The notes under the pieces were generated by a model. That model was not told the origin of the DNA, ran no database searches, and was given only the letters and a program-made list of their open reading frames with translations. Source: Chlamydoabsidia padenii (taxonomy: Eukaryota > Mucoromycota > Mucoromycetes > Mucorales > Cunninghamellaceae). Taken from it: a DNA stretch of 64,000 nucleotides. The stretch spans positions 280,403 through 344,402 of the forward strand of contig JAIWND010000030.1 in assembly GCA_025330725.1 (NCBI GenBank). Reading direction: 5' to 3'. Shown here one piece after another: positions 60,398 to 64,000 of the stretch (its first letter is position 1; the number at the start of each line of letters is the position of its first letter). A program made the translations under genes and the position numbers.

Positions 60398-60604
60398 TTA
60401 TAAACTGTCTCGAAAGATAGTATAATTATTCCCGGCATAGTGAATATACAAACCCGGACCATTTACATAGGCTTTATCTCGAAAAGTTCCCACGTATATC
60501 CAAGCAGCTGATGATTGTCGCCATAGATTCTCAATAGCGCATTGTGTGGACTTGTCAAAAGGAATCCAATACGATCCAGCCGCATAACACCATTGATAAC
60601 TCAT
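60398..60604 (-). CDS. Stand-alone WWE-like small protein, paralogue 2
   Basis: An intronless 68-residue protein, MSYQWCYAAG..YWIPFD....IENLW, with conserved WIYVGTFR and YVNGPGLYIHY in the beta core. Differences from the copy at 51.5 kb are mostly conservative (V/I, N/K, Y/F). It is also convergent with the 3' end of its neighbour, AP-3 beta. Conservation of both frames while the flanks are unrelated argues that both are real genes under selection. Confidence 0.65.
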   Translation of the reverse strand: MSYQWCYAAGSYWIPFDKSTQCAIENLWRQSSAAWIYVGTFRDKAYVNGPGLYIHYAGNNYTIFRDSL

Positions 60605-61540
60605 TTATGTATTAGAATCAAGAGGAGGAGGGAAAAAAGTGAACAAGGAGATCCCTTTTTATTCTTTTTTAGCGGTAAGATGACTAACCACGTACATTTA
60701 TGCACACTCTTCTTTTTCTTGATCCAATCATGCTAAGGGTTTTTGAATACGAAAATAAATCTCTTGGACGATATGATCCTATGCTGTGCTTTTTTTTTTC
60801 CCTCCCTCTTCCTACTCTTTCCTTTTTTGAGTCCCCGTGCCTGAATTTATGTTCTCTCTAATGGGGGTCAATTACTCTACGTAGTAGTCTAGGCAAGAAA
60901 GAAAAAGGAATACTTTATATGAAATGTATGCTGAGCGTCTCGATTTCCTTACGCAGTCTTTGGTCTATTAGTATTCCCTCTAGCCACGTTTTTTTTCAAA
61001 CCACCTGGTCAACATGACAAGAATAGGAAAAGTCCCTAAAAAGGATCGCCACCTAGAGAGAAAGAGAGAGAGAGAGTTATGCTGTTTATCTTTTTCTTCT
61101 TTTTACCATTGGATCATGTACATACGGTTGAAATGGGGAGTCTGTACGACATTGGCGGGCTTAGAATATCACCGGGATAGAGGAAATGACGGCAATATAT
61201 GCGCTAGCACTTTTTCGATGTTTCAAATCCCGACACTTGTTTCTCATTACTGCTGGGTACGAGTAAGCAAGAGATCCACTACAAAGTATCCTTTTTGTTT
61301 ATTGTTGATATAATACTTGATTTTTTTTGACTGGTAGGGCTTGGGTTATGGAGACCACCTGTCATGACACTTTTTTACTATTTTTTTTTTTTTTTTTTTT
61401 TTTTTTCGTCAGTGGCATTTCAAGCCCCGGCGGGCGACGACAGCGTGCTATTTTTATTTTTGTTTTTCAGTTCCCTTTCTTTTTTCGCTCTTCTTCATCA
61501 TCTTTTTTTCCCTCTCTCACTACATTTTATTTATATAATC
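60605..61540. other. Intergenic, nothing recognised
   Basis: Contains (GA)n near 61058-61076, a poly-T of ~26 at about 61380-61405 and a CT-rich leader just before the profilin ATG. Open frames here start without ATG or are homopolymer-encoded. Confidence 0.4.
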
Positions 61541-62165
61541 ATGTCCTGGCAAGCATTCATCGATCAATCCCTTGTTGGTACTGGTAACGTCTCTCAAGGT
61601 GCTATCTACGGTTTGGAAGGTGCCCTCTGGGCTCAATCTGCTGGATTCCAGGTATGAACACGCACGGGGATGGGCTGATGAAAAAAACAAAAACAAAACA
61701 AAACAAATGGTATAACCTGTTGAGGGGTATATGTTGACTAACTCGGCTCTTCTTCTTTTCTAGTTGTCTCCTACTGAACTTAATGAACTTGTTACTGGCT
61801 TCAGCGACCCTTCCAAGGTTCAAGCTGGTGGTGTCCATCTTAATGGTGTCAAGTACCTTACTCTTAGAGCTGATGACCGCTCCATTTATGTCAAGCAGGT
61901 AATAATAACAAATAAACATTGATGGGATAAACGGGGGTTTTATACTCATCCTTCTTTTCTATTAGGGTGCCAATGGTGCTTGTATTGTCAAAACCAACAA
62001 GGCTCTCGTGATTGGTACATACAAGGAAGGTATTCAACCTGGCAGCTGCACCAAGGTGGTTGAAGGATTGGCTGATCATTTGATCGGTACTGGTTACGTA
62101 AGTATTGCGATCATAAAAAAAGAGTTGTCTACGTCAGAGCGCTAATCCCCCCTCTTCTATAGTAA
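61541..62165 (+). CDS. PFY1: Profilin
   Basis: Three coding exons (61541-61651, 61764-61898, 61966-62097) plus the stop codon alone at 62163-62165, giving 126 residues. Profilin landmarks: MSWQAFIDQSLVGTG start with the conserved W for poly-proline binding, AIYGLEGALWAQSAGF, GGVHLNGVKYLTLRADDRSIY, KGAN-type QGANGACIVKT, and the C-terminal LADHLIGTGY. Profilin binds G-actin, poly-proline and PIP2 and feeds formins. An intron (62098-62162, GTAAGT..CTATAG) lies exactly between the last Tyr codon and TAA. If it were retained, the frame would run on for 17 more codons before a stop. Confidence 0.93.
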
Positions 62166-62578
62166 ACAACATCAATTATAACAACAACATCAATAACAAC
62201 ATAAAAACCAATTGAAAATTTTGATCATGTAAGGTGAAGGCTTTCTGTTGGCGTCTTTATAACTAACAGAGATACCCTCTCCTTCCTACTTACCCATCCC
62301 CTCCATTACCCTTCTTCACACCCCCTTCACACACACACCCTTTTTTTTAGTTGATAGGTATTAATACTTGTTGAAATAAAAATATACTTTTTTTTTTTTT
62401 ACTTTTAAAATGATTATATAATACTGTTTGGCTTTATGTTATGATTGAGTTTAAAGACAGGGTGGGGGCATTTCTAATGATGATTGTAACGTTAACAAAG
62501 TTGTTTATTCATTTATAGAGTAGGAGAAGAAATACATATTTTTTATAAAAAACTACAATAACTAAAGTAATGCAATGT
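62166..62578. other. Convergent 3' flanks of profilin and the subtilase
   Basis: 3' UTRs with poly-T and AATAAA-like motifs (GAAATAAAAATA near 62373). No gene. Confidence 0.5.
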
Positions 62579-64000
62579 CTAGTCCTTGTTGGCCCTGGTT
62601 TGACGGCGATGTAATTTCTTCTTCTTGGGGACAGGTTTCTTGCTAGGGGTTTGCTTGCCATTATGTTGATTTACGTCATTATAGGCAAGGAGATTGACAG
62701 TATCGGGTCGATTTTTCTTGACGGCACCTTTAGTCGCCATGGAGGTAAGAGCAGCAAACAAAGATTTCGGGGAAGGATCATCGAGTTCTTGAAGGATCAG
62801 AGCAGCAATACCGGTGACATGAGGGGCAGCCATACTGGTACCTGACATGACAGCTGTAGCATTTTTTCCACCAATGTAATCACTTTCCACATTGACACCT
62901 TAAAAAAAAAAGAAAAAGACATTGTTAGATTTGTCCCATCTATCATCCTATTCAACCTTACCAGGAGCAGTGATGGCAACACATTTTCCATAACAGCTTC
63001 GATAATCCAATGTATCAGTTTTATCAGCATTGGCAACAGTATAGACGTTAGGATTTCCGGCAGGTACTACATCACACGCATCACTATGTATAAAATGTAA
63101 AAGCAAGAATTTCAATATCCAGTCGTCTTGCACCTTCCGCCCTACCTACCTTGCTGTATTTCCAGCAGCAACAATGATAGGCAATCCACTTTGAGCAGCT
63201 GCAGTAATAGCTTGATCCAAGGTATTAGCGCTAGGAGCAATGGAAGGAATACCAAGGGACATGTTGACAATGGATTTCTTGGGATACTTCATAGCGTCCT
63301 GAGTAACCCATTGAATACCAGACAATAAAGAAGACACAGCGCCTCTGCCATTCTTTGCAAGGACTTGTACTGACACCAAATCAACATTCTTGGCCACACC
63401 ATGTTCTTTTCCACCAATAATACCAGCCACATGCGTACCTGGAGAGAAAAAGGTTTAGTCACAAGTATGACTTTCTTTTTTTCAATCTGTGTTTACCATG
63501 ACCACCACCAATTTGGGTAATAGAGTCATCGTCTTTGCTAATAGCTGAATAACCCCAAGATGCACGATTACCAAAATCCATATGGTCTTTGTTGATGCCA
63601 TCGTCAATCACATAAACACGCACACCTTCACTATAAAACAGGAAGAAGATTAGTTGTAAGCAGGTGAGAATGAGTTGTTGTTGGTTTACTTACCCCGCAG
63701 TTTTAGGATACAGATAGGGTGCTTTTGGATCAGGTTTTCGTTCAGTTATGCGAGCAAGGTTCCAGGGCGCATTCAATTGTTTGACGATTTGAGTTGTGTT
63801 GCTTTTCGAAGCAGATCGTTTAGTGTAAGAAGGTTGTTCACCATGAGGAGGTTGTTCGCCATCAGCGGATGTTTTAGGATGACGCTGTAAAGAATGAAAA
63901 GAGGGAAAAAAAAAAGTTAGCTTGGAAATGACAAAATGTCGGGATTTGAATATTACCATATAGTACCGACGACGCAGGGACTGAGGTTGTGGCAGATCAA
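62579..64000 (-). CDS. Subtilisin-like serine protease (S8, proteinase-K/cerevisin type), 5' partial
   Basis: Runs off the right edge, so the signal and most of the prodomain are missing. Seen exons (62579-62899, about 62962-63083, about 63151-63439, about 63498-63631, about 63693-63882, about 63957-64000) give, in order: a basic prodomain end with LRRRYY, RVYVIDDGIN (catalytic Asp), GGGHGTHVAGIIGG (catalytic His, split by an intron), IVNMSLG, IIVAAGN (oxyanion Asn) and SGTSMAAPHVTGIAAL (catalytic Ser). The last ~25 residues are strongly basic (KKPVPKKKKLHRR), unusual for a secreted or vacuolar protease and possibly a retention or processing tail. Confidence 0.88.

Overview
This is a eukaryotic nuclear contig and almost certainly from an early-diverging fungus of the Mucoromycota (Mucorales-type). 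Most genes are split by short GT..AG introns of roughly 40-100 bases, many with long poly-pyrimidine tracts. Intergenic DNA is AT-rich and full of homopolymers. The conserved genes are fungal (HOG1, an MKK1-type kinase, P5A ATPase SPF1, AP-3 beta, profilin, a GCN4-type bZIP, eIF2 alpha). The mobile DNA is of the MULE kind common in this group. No rRNA, CRISPR array or bacterial operon is visible. One tRNA gene (tRNA-Trp, CCA) is present.

Layout. 1-7 kb: a GCN4/CPC1-like bZIP gene with two upstream ORFs in its leader, a four-pass membrane protein, and a gene-free stretch with a dispersed repeat. 7-14 kb: an intronless SET-MYND methyltransferase and the 14-exon SPF1 P5A-ATPase. 15-21 kb, minus strand: mitochondrial ClpP with a 6-base microexon, the rRNA-processing protein RRP15, and an SLC45/SUT-type sugar symporter with a 14-base microexon. 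21-27 kb: a decayed tyrosine-recombinase relic, then an intact 3,390-bp MULE transposon. 27-31.6 kb: tRNA-Trp, SelO pseudokinase and an SDR oxidoreductase. 32-33.5 kb: a second, inverted copy of the dispersed repeat, itself interrupted by a small TIR element. 33.6-38 kb: a WBP4-like spliceosomal zinc-finger protein, a GPI-type cysteine-rich surface protein and an orphan protein made of a duplicated domain. 38.2-41.6 kb: a second MULE copy of exactly the same length with its own target-site duplication. 41.9-64 kb: a ricin-B-fold lectin, HOG1, an alpha/beta-hydrolase fused to a capping-type cysteine phosphatase, HOP2, two 68-residue WWE-like paralogues, an MKK1/2-type MAPKK, eIF2 alpha, AP-3 beta, profilin, and the 3' part of a subtilase running off the window.

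Functional links are mostly those of ordinary housekeeping genes. Two are worth noting. The eIF2 alpha gene and a bZIP gene with a two-uORF leader are the two ends of the general amino-acid control circuit (eIF2 alpha phosphorylation controls translation of the bZIP). HOG1 and the MKK-type kinase are stress-MAPK components. Gene models below were built by hand from splice signals and protein-family continuity. Summed exon lengths were checked to be multiples of three for most multi-exon genes, but nothing has been checked against transcripts.

The least ordinary signals are: two start codons split by an intron (AT|G), very small exons, the twin MULEs, the hydrolase-phosphatase fusion, and the tiny WWE-like protein pair.
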